Source: Certhia americana
Taxonomy: Eukaryota > Chordata > Aves > Passeriformes > Certhiidae
DNA length: 64,000 bases
NCBI GenBank assembly: GCA_018697195.1
Contig: CM031858.1
Span: forward strand, 85,393,123 to 85,457,122
Direction of reading: 5' to 3'
Shown here: positions 37,801-50,499 of the stretch, piece after piece
Layout: every line of letters starts with the position of its first letter
Position numbering within the stretch: the stretch's first letter is position 1
Notes under the pieces: model-generated
Databases searched by the model: none
Told to the model about the DNA's origin: nothing
Seen by the model: only the letters and a program-made list of their open reading frames with translations
Made by a program: the position numbers and the translations under genes

Positions 37801-40800
37801 TGTGACCTGTTTCATTCTGTTGACTGAAAGCAGAAGATGGTGCTAGAAGTCCCAATCTCCTAGAGAAGAAAGAGGTCTTTATCATTCTCAGTATTTTGCA
37901 CCTCAGGGCTCTATGTGTTTTTTGCTCTGTACATCTTTTCAGTTTTATAGCACACCATGTGATTGCTTTCCAAGGAGCTTCATGTATTAATCACTGTCAA
38001 CAAGTACAGGAAACCAGGTCATCTTTTCTGTCTAGATATATTGGATGCACCATAGATTTCTTTTTATTGTAGCTCTACAAGCTACTTTTGTTATGAAGTC
38101 TCACATAGCCTGTGAAACTTTTGCTAAAGGATAGTCAAGGAAAGTTGGTTTGATAATTTATAACCAATAAAAGTTGGTTTGTTTCTATTCCCATAGTTCT
38201 TTGAAAATTAAAGTAGTCTTAATTCAGTAAAAATTTTATGAAATTTTTCATTTTAATCACATGACAATTGTTTGCTCTGCATGGGTGTTCACCCATATGT
38301 ATTTGTTGTGCAGAACTCTTGTTCATCTCTTATATAAACTTTAGTAGAGATATTTGTTCCAGTCAATTAATAAATATTTCAACAGATGAATGTCAATACT
38401 TCAGCATAAACATATGAAAATTAATTGAAATCTCGCAGGTGGTACAATGCAGGTGACAGATGCAAAAGTGACATTGAATAGGAAGGGGATAAAGAAGACA
38501 AATAAGGCATTTTACACTGCATGATTTTGTTTTCATGTTTGATTGCATGTTTCCTAAAAATCCAATAAGCTAATTATATATTCATGTAATTCAATACACT
38601 TACTTTAATTAGGTCAGCAAAAAAAGTAAATCAGTAAGTGCAGCCAAAGGATTCATTATTTAAAAATCTATATTCAGCTTTTTTTTTATTTTTCAGGTTC
38701 AGAATTGATCTCAAATCCATTTTCAGCCTATACCACTTGCAAAAATTTTGATTTCTACAGTACAAAAGTTATCCAGGTGCAATAACAACTCTTAGCATTA
38801 AACATAATCCTGGCTACACTCTCATTAGTGTGCGTATCACACTTCATATAAATCTCTGATGTCTCTTTCTTATTATATGAAAATATTTGAGATATATTTA
38901 CTTCATTCTGAAAAGTCTGTTTGATTAGGGGATACTGGATAGCTGTAATATTCTGTGATATCTCTTAAACTAATAGATCTCTTCTGTGATTATTACCTTT
39001 ACCAGTTCATTTCTATTTCTATCTGATAGAGTTACAAGATCATATCAGACTCCAAAGTTGTTGTTTTTTTTATAGTACAGTAGAAAAAAAAAAAAGTGTG
39101 GTCTGTTTTTTTGAGAGCTATTTTGGAATAGGTTTTTGTTATTGTTATTTAGGGACTTTTCAGCACAATTGCTGAAAGTAAATACTAAGTTAATGAAGTA
39201 AAGTAGTAAATATTTGAAACTGTTTTACATGTAGCAGACCATTTAAGATACTGAGGAGAAGTACTCTTACATCTCCTCTTGAGCAGTTTTTGTTACTGCA
39301 TAAGTTCCTTTGATAATATTTTTTTCAGCTCATGGTCCTGTCATGTGCATGTTGTTTCAGGATGGCTTCTTATATTTTACATTATTATTATTATTATTAT
39401 TAATTAGAATAGTTCTTTTGTGAAAAGCTATGACTTTTGCATGTGCTCTTCTCTCAAGTCAGCCAAGTATTATCTTTTAGTAAACCTTTTGCTATTACAC
39501 TTTGGAAAGACAGTCCATTGCCTTATGTGAAATGCAAATGTTGTAATCCTTTAGTGACATCCGGATCCACTTTGATTTAGTACATGCATTGCATTAACAG
39601 TAGCAATGTAGCTCAGAAGACCTTTCTATTAAACTACATTACTTTAGGATTGCATGATTTAATGATTATCTTTTTTCTGTGTCAGTAACTGGCATATACC
39701 AAAGTGACAAAATAAAGGATTAAGAAAGGGAAAAAAAGTATGAAAAACAAACTCAGTATTTTGAAGACTACAGCACATGCTATACAAAATCAAGAATGCT
39801 GCAGTTCATGAAAAGCAAAGGAGCTTTTAACTTAAAAGATGTGGGAAATAGAAAAGACATAAAACTCTCAGAAATCTGTGTGAAAGCAAATCTCAGAAAG
39901 GAGAAAAGTAAGGAAGTTAAAGATGTAAGGTCAAGAAATAATAATGCTATGTGCTATATAGAGATAGGCCTTAGAAAATATGTTAAGCAAGATAGTAGAA
40001 ATACGTAAGCTTAATAATGAAGCTTTATCCATTGTTGTAGATTATCACAAGTAAGCATTTTTAGAAACAAGATGTAGGTGTCAGATCACTAATTGGCTTT
40101 AGCCAATGCTTGTCAACTTTTAATATTATCCTATTGGCTAGAAAGCTTTGAAAAGACCATGTAACTAAGAGAACTTCATCTGCTGTTGTAGAGGGTGAAG
40201 CTGTTTCCATCTCCTGTGCCTGGATCTCTAAAATGAGGCTGATAATTGTAATGGAATAAAAGCTTTGAAACAGCCGCTCCAGTAGACCCAGCCCATGTAA
40301 ATAAGAGAAATAATATGGTTTACACTTCTTTTTGACACATGGAATTAAAATAACAACAATGCCACTAGTTCACACCCTTACCTCTTTACAAAGCCACATA
40401 ATGTTCACTGTGCAAGTCACTTATTCATTTCCAGTACTGAAGCACATAAGTGATTAATTTATTTTCACTACCTAGAACCTGGTAAACAAATTAGACAGGA
40501 GCAAAATGCTTCCATTCTTGCTTCTTCTATGAGTCTTTTTCCTCCCCAGTGCATTTGCTAGGGGCTGCATATGTGAAAATCATCAGCCTATTGCTTTAGA
40601 ATGACAGGCTACCCTGCACAATCCTCTCCTCTTTAGTCACTCCTTTGTCAAAGATTTTTCATGTCTGTTACCTTGATACTTTTTCAGGTGCCTCTAGAAT
40701 TTCTCATTTCACTGAAGATGAAAATATCTCTGTGAGTACAGTCTATAATCTCTGCCTCTGGTGAATGTTTGACTACCTTTCTGCCAAAATGCAGCTCTAG

Positions 40801-41955
40801 GTATAAGGTGCAGCAGGATTACTGTGACTTCTAAGAAGTTTATTTTGGATGAATAACATTTCAGAGTGTATTCCTGCCAAAAAGTTATCTGTGAATTCTG
40901 ACTAGCATCCACTCCATATATCATTTGAGTCTGTTACAGTCCTCAACTATTGTAGCTTGATTTCAGCTTCCAATTTTAGTGGCTCCTGGGTCATTTTTTT
41001 TTTCCTCTCACTGGGTGTTTGTTCTGTCGCCTTTGTGTCAATTAAAACAATTGTCCTCCCACTAATGCTTATATTAGATAGCTTTTACCTCCTTCTTATT
41101 CCTTTTATTTATTAAAAAAATTACTTTTATTCTCATTAATTACTTACTTATTAATAACCATACTTAATGCAAAAAATATTGGGGGACTAGGGTTTTTTTC
41201 AAGTTGCAGCTTGAAAGTTCAACCACATAGGAAATGAAGATTAGAAGAATGATCTATATTTGTATTCCATTATCATTTTCCTCTATATAGTAAAAGTATA
41301 GAAAATAAAATCTGGGTATCTTCACTTTGTATAACAAATATATTTCAAAAAGCCAAGGGAGTCTCTGGATAGTACAATATCATGTTTGCAATAAAAGCAC
41401 TAAAATAAGCTTCTATGTTCTTATCCAAAACACTATGTTCTAGGAACAATTTTTTCATCTTTACATCCTGAATGGAAAATGTTCTGTTTATGTCATGATG
41501 ACATTCACACTTATAGCATAAAAACCAGTTTCATAATTTAGATAAGAATGCAAGTATTTTCATATAAGTGTGTTGAAAATACCAGAGAGGAAATTACCAT
41601 CTGCTTTTTTCTGATGCTGACAGAAAATCAAATGGCGTAGGACACTTTTTAGCCTAACAACGCTGTTGAAAAAAACCACTGATTGACTGACCTACCATTT
41701 CTGCTTGGAACTTCTTCCAAAAAAAATCCCAAGGAGGCTTTTGGAAAATGTTATAGTATTATATCAAACAGATGCTACAATTTTTTAAAATCCCCAAAAA
41801 TCCAACTCCCACTAAAATTTAGTTGGAAAGTTTTTGTAAAGTGTAAGCAAGAACAGGATAAAACCCAGACTGATGACATGGTTTTCTATACATTTTGAAA
41901 ACATTTTTGCAGCAAGAAAAGAATTTTTATTAAACTCAAGACATTTAAATCTGGG

Positions 41956-41979
41956 AAAAAAAAAAAAAAAAAAAAAAAA
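41956..41979. repeat. Poly(A) run, 24 bases
   Basis: An uninterrupted A run lies after AAATCTGGG and before GCAACATT. No retroposon body is recognised on its left. Confidence 0.9.
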
Positions 41980-43196
41980 GCAACATTATTTTTATGGTGT
42001 TAAATTACGCAGTCTAGATTCTAAACATATCTATTTAGAAGTGCATGTCAACAATCCAGTAAATTGTCCTCTAGTAAAGTGCAAATGGGGTCATCTATAT
42101 ATATACTTATCTCCCAAACCTGCTTTATATTCTCCTATACATTCCTCTGAAAAGATGTTTAACATTTTCCTAACCATTTTCTAAGTGATAATTCAGATTC
42201 TTTTATTATAATTACTATTATTTTTATTATTATTTATCATTATCATTATTATTATTACTTTTTATTGTGGTAAAATGGCAATAGCTCAGATTTAGGGCAC
42301 GTCTAACCTAAGCATGGCAGGAGTCTGCTGTTTGAGCTGGATGTTCTGATGGATGTAGGCTTTTGAAATTACCTCTGGTTTGGTTTGGTTTTTTTTCTCT
42401 TTAACTATGCTGTGTAGCATTGTTCTCATATTATTTAGGCACTATAGACAAATGTCTCTAGCTCAGGCAGATCACCTGGCAGCCTAGACCATAGCAATCT
42501 TTCTCCTGCACAAAATTCCACTAAAGACTGTTGGCAAAGCGTATATTTCCTGGGGTAATACATTGTAATCTTTAAGTCTTACATTTTCTTCTTACAAAGT
42601 CCTGATTCTTCTATTCTTTCTCAATCCTGATGGGCATAGGTTCCTGCCTACTCTATGTATGTTGGGGCTTAGTGCTCATCCTAAATGCAGGGGGGTTTTT
42701 CACATTTCTGTACACAAATTACTGTAACTAACATTCCACTCAGAGGGACTTTCTATTTCTTTCCATGATTACGTGCAATTTTCAATTTTTGGAATTATAA
42801 TCCATTTTCTTTTTGATTTTTGAATCTTCACATTGATTACTATTTTGATAGGCTTCTTCTAAATATAGACACCGTTTATATACCTGAACCTGTTTTATCT
42901 GGATTAGTCACTGATGCCAGTTGAAAAAAATGTATTTCTCTGTCCCTCACTGAATACAATGACATCATTTGAAAATTCTTGGAACTGGGAAGCGACAACA
43001 GTGGAAGAGACCTTTTATTGTCAAATATCATGGTGGTGATATATACCAGGAGAAGACAGGGACTCCTTGGGTTCAATTAACTGGCTTCTGAGCAGAATAC
43101 AGCTTTGTCTAAAATGCAACAGATCCTATTTCCTTTGGAATTGATAACCTAGAAAGAGCCACTACACTTAATACTCATGTCTCAAGTTACCACAGT

Positions 43197-43262
43197 GTTG
43201 TCATTCACTCCTCACATGGGGCACCATTTGTTGGCACTCACCCCTAAAACAGGGCACCAATT
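43197..43262 (-). mobile_element. PBS region of an ERVK-like element, duplicated
   Basis: Immediately 3' of the minus-strand LTR are two head-to-tail units (43230-43263 and 43197-43229). Each contains TGGTGCCC on the minus strand, as in a lysine-tRNA type primer-binding site. Beyond 43197 no further internal retroviral sequence is recognised. See the LTR entry at 43263-43671. Confidence 0.45.
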
Positions 43263-43671
43263 TGATGGTGGTCACACAACTGACACCAGTGCCAGTCCTT
43301 TGTTATCTAAAATCTTCCCCTGATTGATGGTGGCCTCAAAAAAGCTGACACCAAAGACGGCAGCAAACATCTGCAGTTTATTAAAGCCTTCTGCCTTTTC
43401 TCTGTTACAATCCCATGACCAGCACTACACAACACAGGCTCTTTCCTCTCACAGCATAACCTGCTAGCTCAAACAACCCCTCTCTCCTCTTAGCACTTTG
43501 TACCTTTCTTTCTCACATGCATAACACCTGTGTGCTCTTTTACTCTTTTGTGGTTGGTCAATACATATCAGCATTCTGTGCTTCTCTCCTTCAATGCTGT
43601 TCACCTTATCCCACTAGGATGAGGCTCAGCAGCAGCCCCATTCCTAATTTCTCACAATCTATTCTGCTACA
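43263..43671 (-). mobile_element. ERVK-like LTR, 409 bp
   Basis: On the minus strand the unit starts TGTAGCAGAATAG and ends CCACCATCA, giving TG...CA termini. A canonical AATAAA lies at 43377-43382 (complement) within 'ggctttaataaactgcag', the R-region poly(A) signal expected in a class II LTR. The PBS-like TGGTGCCC lies 2-3 bases outside the CA end. Length and PBS type suggest ERVK. Because the PBS is present, this is probably the 5' LTR of a truncated provirus and not a clean solo LTR. No gag, pol or env sequence is recognised next to it. Confidence 0.65.
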
Positions 43672-44271
43672 TTACTGTTCCTAGTGTTAGATGTCTGTTC
43701 AGCCTTTCCATTTCCTGCCTTTGGCAATTGCACCATAGGATACTCTTAAAAATTAACAGATGCAATACAAACAGTTATGGCTTTTGAAAGTGCACTATAC
43801 AGAACAGCTTTAGCAAAGAGGTAGGAATAACAAGAAATTCTAGTCTTCATAACGCTGAAATCGAGTGCATCTCAAGCATAAGTGGCTTTCCAATCCTGAT
43901 CTGTAAGGGTCTAGTATAATTGTATCCTCTTAATACCATCTCAGGACCCAAGCTAAGGCAGTTTCTAAAATGGCAAAAATAAGCAAGTAGTTGGAACAGT
44001 GATAGCAGTTGAACAAAAACTCATTCTGCATTACTTTTTAAAATAGAGCTACAGGAAATGTGTTCAAATGGTAATTAATTACATTAAGAACAAAGCTTTA
44101 TCTAAATCATAGTTCAGCAGGAAGCTACTGCCACAGTAGTCACACTTTGTCTAGAGCCTTGGAGTTCTTAAAGGTCATTCAGAAGTGTTGAATAAATGTT
44201 TGGAGTCACTGAATATCACTGCAGAAGAAACCAGCTCAGCAGGAAATAATACAGGTTCATACTTGCTCTCA
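43672..44271. other. Unique DNA between an LTR and a CR1
   Basis: About 600 bases of AT-rich sequence with no recognised gene, repeat or target-site copy. Confidence 0.55.
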
Positions 44272-44967
44272 TTGAGAGCAGCCCTGCTGAGAAGAACTTG
44301 GAGGTGCTGCTTGATGAGAAGCTCTGCATGAGTTGGCCATTTATATTTGCAGCCCAGAAAGCCAGTTGTGTCCTGGGCTCCATCAAAAACAGGATGGCCA
44401 ACAGGGCAAGGAAGGGAATTTGCCCCTTATACTCTGCTTTCATGAGACTCCAGCTAGAGTGCTGCATCTGGCTCTGGGTTCCCCAGCACAAGAAAGACAT
44501 TGACCTCTTGGAGATAGGTCAGAGGAGGAGCACAAATATGATAAGGGATCTGCAACACCTCTTCTATGAAGCCAAACTAGGAGAGTTGGGATTGTTCAGC
44601 CTGGAGAAGAGAAGGCCCCAGGAAGACCTTACAACAGTTTTCCATTACCTAAAGGGGGTTACAGGAGAGATGGAGAGGGACTTTTTGCAGGTGCAAGTAG
44701 TAATAAATCAAGAGGAATGGATTTGAACTGTCAGAGGGCAGGTTTAACTTAAATATCAGGAAAAAATTCTTCACTGTGACAATGGTGAGACATTGGTTGT
44801 CCAGAGCAGCTGTGGATGCCCCATCCCTGGAAGTGTTAAATGTCAAGTTGGATAGGTCTCTTAACCACCTGGTCTAGGAAAGTTGTCCCTGTCCATGGCA
44901 CGGGATTTGGAACTAGATGATTTTTAAGGCTCTTTCCAAAGCAAACCATTATATGATTCTATGATTC
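44272..44967 (+). mobile_element. CR1 LINE, 5'-truncated, with ORF2 tail and 3' end
   Basis: The copy is about 696 bp. It starts inside the reverse-transcriptase frame at GAGCAGCCCTGCTGAGAAG and runs through the complete 3'UTR to the terminal repeat ATTCTATGATTCAT. The C-terminal ORF2 region remains open from 44298 to 44726 (142 codons). It shows the CR1 tail signatures LDEKLCMSWP, CVLGSIKNRM, CCIWLWVPQHKKDIDLLE and GELGLFSLEKRR in order. Such truncated copies arise by target-primed reverse transcription that stops early. The frame ends at a stop and there is no start of its own, so it is a dead fragment. This is the best-preserved CR1 in the window. Confidence 0.92.
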
Positions 44968-45030
44968 ATCTTTAGCTATAATGCAGATCCTAAGATAGTA
45001 TTCACTAATATGAAAAATCTAAATTCTTCT

Positions 45031-45838
45031 ATCATAGAAACATAAAATCATACAATAAGCTGAGTTTGAAGGGACCTACAATGATCATTTAGCCCAACTC
45101 CTGGTCCTACACAGCACACCCCAAGAGTCACACCATATGCCCAAGAGCGTTGTCTAAACTCTTGAACTCTGTCACACTAATACTGTGACCACTGCCCTGA
45201 GGAGCCTGTTCCAGTGCCCAAACACCCTTCACCTTCTGAGTGAAGAACATTTTTCTAATATCCAACCTAAACCTCTCCTGACTCAGCTTCATGCTCATTC
45301 TCAGAGTCCTGTGCCGTATCACAAGAGTGAAGAGATGGATGCCTGCCCCTTTGCTTACCTTCATGAGGATGTTGAAGACCACAAAGACATCTCCCCTTGG
45401 TCTCTTCTCCAGGCTGAACAGGCGAAGTGCCCTCAGCCACTCCTCATACAGCTTCCCCTCACGGCCTTTCACCATTCTCATGGCCCTCCTTTGGACACTC
45501 TCTAATAATGTAATGCCTTTCTTACATTGTGGTGCGCAAAACTGCCCCCAGCACTCAAGGTCAGGCTGCCCCAGCTCAGAGCAGAGCAGGACAATCCCCT
45601 CCCTTGCCCAGCTGCGCCTGATGCCCCCCAGAGCAGAGTTGGCCCTCCTGGCTGCCAGGGCACTGCTGACAACTTGCCATCAACTAGGATACCCAGGTGT
45701 CTTTCCACAGCACTGCTCTCCAGCATCTCATTCTGCAGTCTACAAACATAACCAAGGCTGACCCATTGCAGTATCTGGTACTTTCCCTTGTTAACCTTCA
45801 CAGGGCCGGAGATTGCCCATATCTCTAATTCGTTCATG
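45031..45838 (-). mobile_element. CR1 LINE, 5'-truncated, second subfamily
   Basis: The + strand starts ATCATAGAAACATAAAATCAT, the reversed 3' terminus. It passes through 3'UTR blocks ('tgaagggacctacaatgatc', 'aggagcctgttccagtgccc') into the reversed ORF2 end ('ccttggtctcttctccaggc', 'tcctcatacagcttcccct', 'ggccctcctttggacactct'). It then continues into a long tract found in CR1 copies ('gcagagttggccctcctggc', 'acccaggtgtctttccacag', 'catctcattctgcagtctac'). The minus-strand frame at 45128-45481 contains the tail words LRLFSLEKRP and GDVFVVFNIL in sense. It is about 808 bp, divergent from the neighbour at 44272-44967 and so probably another subfamily. Confidence 0.88.
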
Positions 45839-48800
45839 AAAACTTAAATCCTACTTTTAATCACTCTGGCTCACAGCTTCCTTTTGCTTCTAAAGCAGTT
45901 CAGCTTTAGAAGGTATTAAGTATCATCTTTTTTTAACCAAACACCCCTGGAAAATCTTCCTATTTATCTTCTTTTAGTTACAGGATCTCCATTAAAACAA
46001 AACCCCAGACATCTGATACTTGATACCTACCAAGACTTTCAGCATATTTCTCTAACATTTTTAATTAAAACATTCATTACGTCTCTAAAAGGTAAATGTA
46101 GCAATACATTCCCTGATATAGATTAAAAAAGAGAATCAAAATAAATTTAGATTAAGTAAAAAATAATCTTGAAAAAATCAACCACACCATGTTTCTTTAC
46201 AGATTATACTTTTACTCTTAACACTGAAAAACTACCCAAAGTCGTCCTTTTTTCAGACTGATATGGCTGAAACTGCTATTAACTTAATTTAACTCCAGCA
46301 TGATGAATCACAGACTAATTTAGTCAATCTTGGGCTATATTTAGATCTCTGTCAAAATCCAAGTGAACAAATACCCATTATTCCAGGATGAAGCTAAAGA
46401 AAAACAGAAGTAGTTTTGAGGGTTAAACATAGACTGGTTTTAAAAACTTATCTTTATACTAGGAATAAGCAGGGACAGGTCTGATTATTTCTGCTGCACA
46501 CAGATATGAATGAACCAGGAAATCCTTATTGACTTTAAGAAGTCATCTTTGCAACATCACTGAGGAATAACAGACTTCATTTAAGACAATGTCCAGAATG
46601 TCTAATGTGCATTCATGAATAAGATACTAGATTTTTTTTTAACAGGAATCTAGTTAATTCAAATGTGTAATACTCAGAACTAGGCTGAGAAATCACTGCA
46701 CTACTAGACCAGCACAAGTCATATATACATCCTAGCATTTAATAAGCTGATAAAGTGTACTGAGGTATTGTCATACCTAAGCATTGACAATTTTTTTTTT
46801 TTTTACTTTCTAGTACTTATGATCAAAGGCCCTGTTAAAATTTCCTGTGGGTATTTCACCTTACTTAAGCTTGCACATTGTTACAGACTGACAAATCCCA
46901 TTGTGTCCTGCTCTCAGAGCCAAATTCAATTTAAAGCCTTTCCATCTTATCATTCACATCAAAAGTTCATACAGAATGAGGTTGAAGAACCCTCAGCAAC
47001 CCAAATCAACACCTCCCTTATATATTAGGTTATATATATCATGATGCTTTCTTAAAAACTACTGGTGAACTGGCTAATATTATTGTCATACAGCTCATCA
47101 TTCAGACTAGCATAAATCAAATAAAAAGTAGAGTGCTTTGTCTACTTAAAATAGTACAGCTAGATTAAATTATTCTATTGTTGAGTTGTGTGCTACCTGT
47201 ATAAAAGCCTACTTCAGAATATTAATTTGCAGAAATCCCAGTTCCAATTCACATGTAAAGATTTCAGTGATTCAAAACAAATACAATTTCTGCTGTTTCA
47301 TTAGAGAAAGTGTGGAAGATAAATTTTCCAAGGAATGTTTTCTCATTTTTTTTACCTTAATTTTTAACACATGTAATTCATACACATGCCAAAAACACCC
47401 ACATCTTCATGACCAGAAGAATTTCCTGGTATTTTATGTATTTGTTTTGAAAAACAACTTCTCATCCAATATTACATCAATCACACAGGTATCTTTTTAA
47501 TTAGTTACGGTTAGACAACTTTTTAATTAATTTCTTCAATTTGTGCAGTTTTTATCACTTTTAATAGTCAAGTCACAAAGAACGAAATCTTTGCATTCTG
47601 ACTGTATTTTGGTCACACTATTCAGGTCATTTCTATATATAAAGTTTAGAGAATGTGCCAAGTATCCTTTGGCGTGATGTTTTCAAGGAGACATTTATAG
47701 ATAAACCAGGTAATATAAGGTATTTATAGAAAATTGTATGAGATACGCTCAAAAATAAGAGCAAGATAGTAAGAGGATAGCAATTTAACAGATGAGAAAA
47801 ACTTCGAAACAGTTATTTTCACTTCCCGCTCTTCTTTAGATACCCTACTTGAGAATAAAATTATAGAAAACATTACGCAGGAGAAGTAGCCAGCCCTTTC
47901 AAAAAGTAGAGGTATAAAAAAATCTCAAATGACAAAATAGACTACTTGCGTTTATCTAACATTTCTTGTTGGAATAGTATTAACAGGGTATTTTAAATAG
48001 ATTAAAATATTTAAAGATATCAGTAATAAGAGATGGATTTTGCTCCTAGACAGTGTTATTGTGGTATAGAACCTGAATTTTTGTTGATGGCATTCCTCAT
48101 TATTTATCCACAATACTGTGTAATATCTTAATCATTTTAAAACCATTGCCTGTGACAGCTTAAATTCTTTGGAATGGGTTTTCTGGAGTCAGTTTTTCCA
48201 TAGATCTCCCAGTTTTTTCTTGGGAAAGAGTTTACTGCAAGTATGAACACAAAGAAATATTATTTGCTAATAGGGATCAGTCTTTCCTGTATCAACTTAA
48301 GCTTTTAAGCTTAGAAAGAGTTCTTTTATGATTTTGGAGGACAAGTATAATAAAACATCACCTCTTCTAGCCCTAGTTCTTGATTTAATTGTCATACTGT
48401 CCCACAAACAAAATAATTATTTCTGGTGAATAACACCTAAACTACATTGGTGATGTGCCAATGAAGTTTCATGTTTCTAACTTAGACAAATGGAGAGTAA
48501 ACCCACAGATAAATAAATTGTATCATCTACAAAACATGGACTCTACATGAGTCATGAGTAATACCACTGAAGTAACTGGGGATTGCTTCTGGAAAATCAT
48601 TATCTGACATGAACTACAAAGATTAATTTGGAAAAGAGCATTACACTATCAGTCAGTTCTGCTGTCCAAGAGCCTGTGATATTTCCACTAAGTGTCTCAG
48701 CTTTAGCATCTCTTTCCTGAGTGAGAATCAAATCCTGATTTAATTCAGTGGGCTTAGTTCACATAATGCAAATGTACAGGTATTTTAAAGAGTTATACAC

Positions 48801-49659
48801 TTTGCCTGCCTGAAAGCTTATTTTGAAAGCTTCTAGCATTTATCTGGTTCAAACTCTCATCCTATCCAACAGCAGAAGGCTGAAAAACCCACATGGCTTA
48901 GCCATATCTTCAGCCTAGCATCTCCAGTTTCTCTACATGCTGCCCAGCTGCTTTTAAAATTGTGGCCATCAAGACAGTTGCAAGATCAAAGTCAAAGCCT
49001 TGGGAACACAGTCTAGAGATAAATAAAAAGCAAAAAGTAATAAAATTTACTTATATGAAGTCTCAGTAAGGCAAACTCCTAAACAAAATACTAAGCTAGT
49101 CCTGCAGCTCACTGGCTTGTGGAAATGCTCTGAGGTAGCTGCAGGCTTGCCAAAGCCTCATGTTTTTTCTGCAACCATGTTCTGTTATGTTCAGATTAAA
49201 ATGAATGCCTTAACATTGATCAGGTTCCTTGGTATGCCTGACTTACTCCTACTAGCTAGTCCATGCATATATACTGTAAACTTGGATAGCCTCTGATAGG
49301 GTCTCCTCTGGAAATAAGAGTTGGGCCTTTTCTATTTATTCTCCCACTGAAAATTTCTGTATTGAAAAACAGCTTAGCTTGAGTCCATATTCTTTCTGTC
49401 TGTCATCTGAGCTCCTATCAAAATTTTGATCTTTTGTCTGTATTTTGTTCCTATATATGATGATTTCAGAATACCTAGCAGAGCAAGCAGGTGTTTCAGA
49501 AAGAAATGTCATGTGAAAACAGGTGTTCAAAAAAGAAAGAAAACAGTGCAGAGTTCCTAATGATTTTTGATTAATGACTTGAATTTTCCATCTGCATAAA
49601 CAACTCCTGCTTTTAAAACTAAGAGCTAACACACCCTGTGGTTGTGTTTGTCATTACAA
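45839..49659. other. Unique AT-rich DNA
   Basis: No gene or dispersed repeat recognised in about 3.8 kb. Short T runs occur near 46626 and 46792. The 104-codon frame at 47186-47500 and the 98-codon minus frame at 49336-49632 have no recognisable features. Confidence 0.6.
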
Positions 49660-50499
49660 ATCTTGAAAGAACATATTTACAAGGTTTGGGGTTTTTTTTG
49701 GTTTGGTTTGGTTTGGTCTGGTTTTGGTTTTTTTATACTTGAATATATTTACTAAAATCCCAATTTTGGTACATGGTCTGTAAGGAGAGGCTAGGACTGC
49801 CCTGTGCTGGACACAGCTAATTCCAGAGACCTCTTTAATAGACCCAGTGCACAACATGACTGAGCCCATCAGCTTCAGGTGTGGCACCTTGGGGAAAACA
49901 TATGTAAGAAAAGGCAGAAAATGCCACATGGTGAGAGGAGAGAACATAGGGAGAGAGAAAAATAGGGGGATAGCACCCTGCAAAGCCCAAGGTCAGAGAA
50001 GAAGGAGGGACTCCAGGAGATAAAGCAAAGATTGCTTTCCAGTGTTTGGAAAAGGACCCCATAATGGGTCCAGTGAACATTTCCTCAGGGAATGATGGCA
50101 TCTGGAAGGACAGACACTGCAGCAGGAAAAATTTGTGAGGAGTGCCAGTAAGTAGCTGTTATGAAGTGACTGCAGCCCCCTGTGCTTTTCCAGGGGCAGA
50201 ATGGGCAGCAGGGCTAGAAAGAGAGGTTGAGAGTGAAGGCATGAACAAAAATCTGGAAGACGGAAGAAAGAAATTTTGTTGATTATCTTTCATTCTTACC
50301 ATCCTCAAACTCTTTTTTATGTGGCATTAAATTTGTTTTCCCCAAGTCAAACCTGCTTTGCCTCTGACAGTAACTAATAAGCCATCTCTGATTTTATCTT
50401 AACCAACAAGCTTTTTCATTATATGTTCTCCTCCTGTCCTGTTGAGGAGGGAATATGGGTGACCAGATGGGAGTTTGATATTTAATCAAGATTAATGCA
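49660..50499 (+). mobile_element. Endogenous retrovirus LTR, family B
   Basis: The right part follows a known bird LTR layout: 'ctgttatgaagtgactgcag', 'cccctgtgc', then a polypurine-like stretch (50215-50280), 'gttttccccaagtcaaacct', 'taactaataagccatctctg', 'tcctgttgaggaggga' and a terminus near ATTAATGCA at 50499. An ATTAAA poly(A) signal lies at 50326-50331. The middle (49855-50100) has 'ggcaccttggggaaaaca' and 'tgccacatggtgagagg' blocks typical of the same LTR. The left end is poorly defined because a (GGTTT)n expansion lies at 49686-49730. Frames on the minus strand here are antisense. Confidence 0.68.

Larger units (their letters stand above)
32861..43196. other. Long unique AT-rich region
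   Basis: About 10 kb without a recognised gene or dispersed element. Simple sequence includes the A25/T25 pair (34783-34871), an AAAC/CCAA tract (about 35717-35751), a T/G-rich tract (37337-37437), an ATT tract (39381-39402), a 24-base A run (41956-41979), an ATT-rich tract (42203-42260) and a GGTTT tract (about 42378-42396). Frames are short and on both strands. Confidence 0.6.

Noticed and set aside
44298..44726. 142-codon frame as a possible gene
   Set aside because: It is the C-terminal tail of CR1 ORF2 in a 5'-truncated copy, so it is not an independent gene.
45291..45761. 156-codon + strand frame
   Set aside because: It is antisense to the CR1 copy at 45031-45838.
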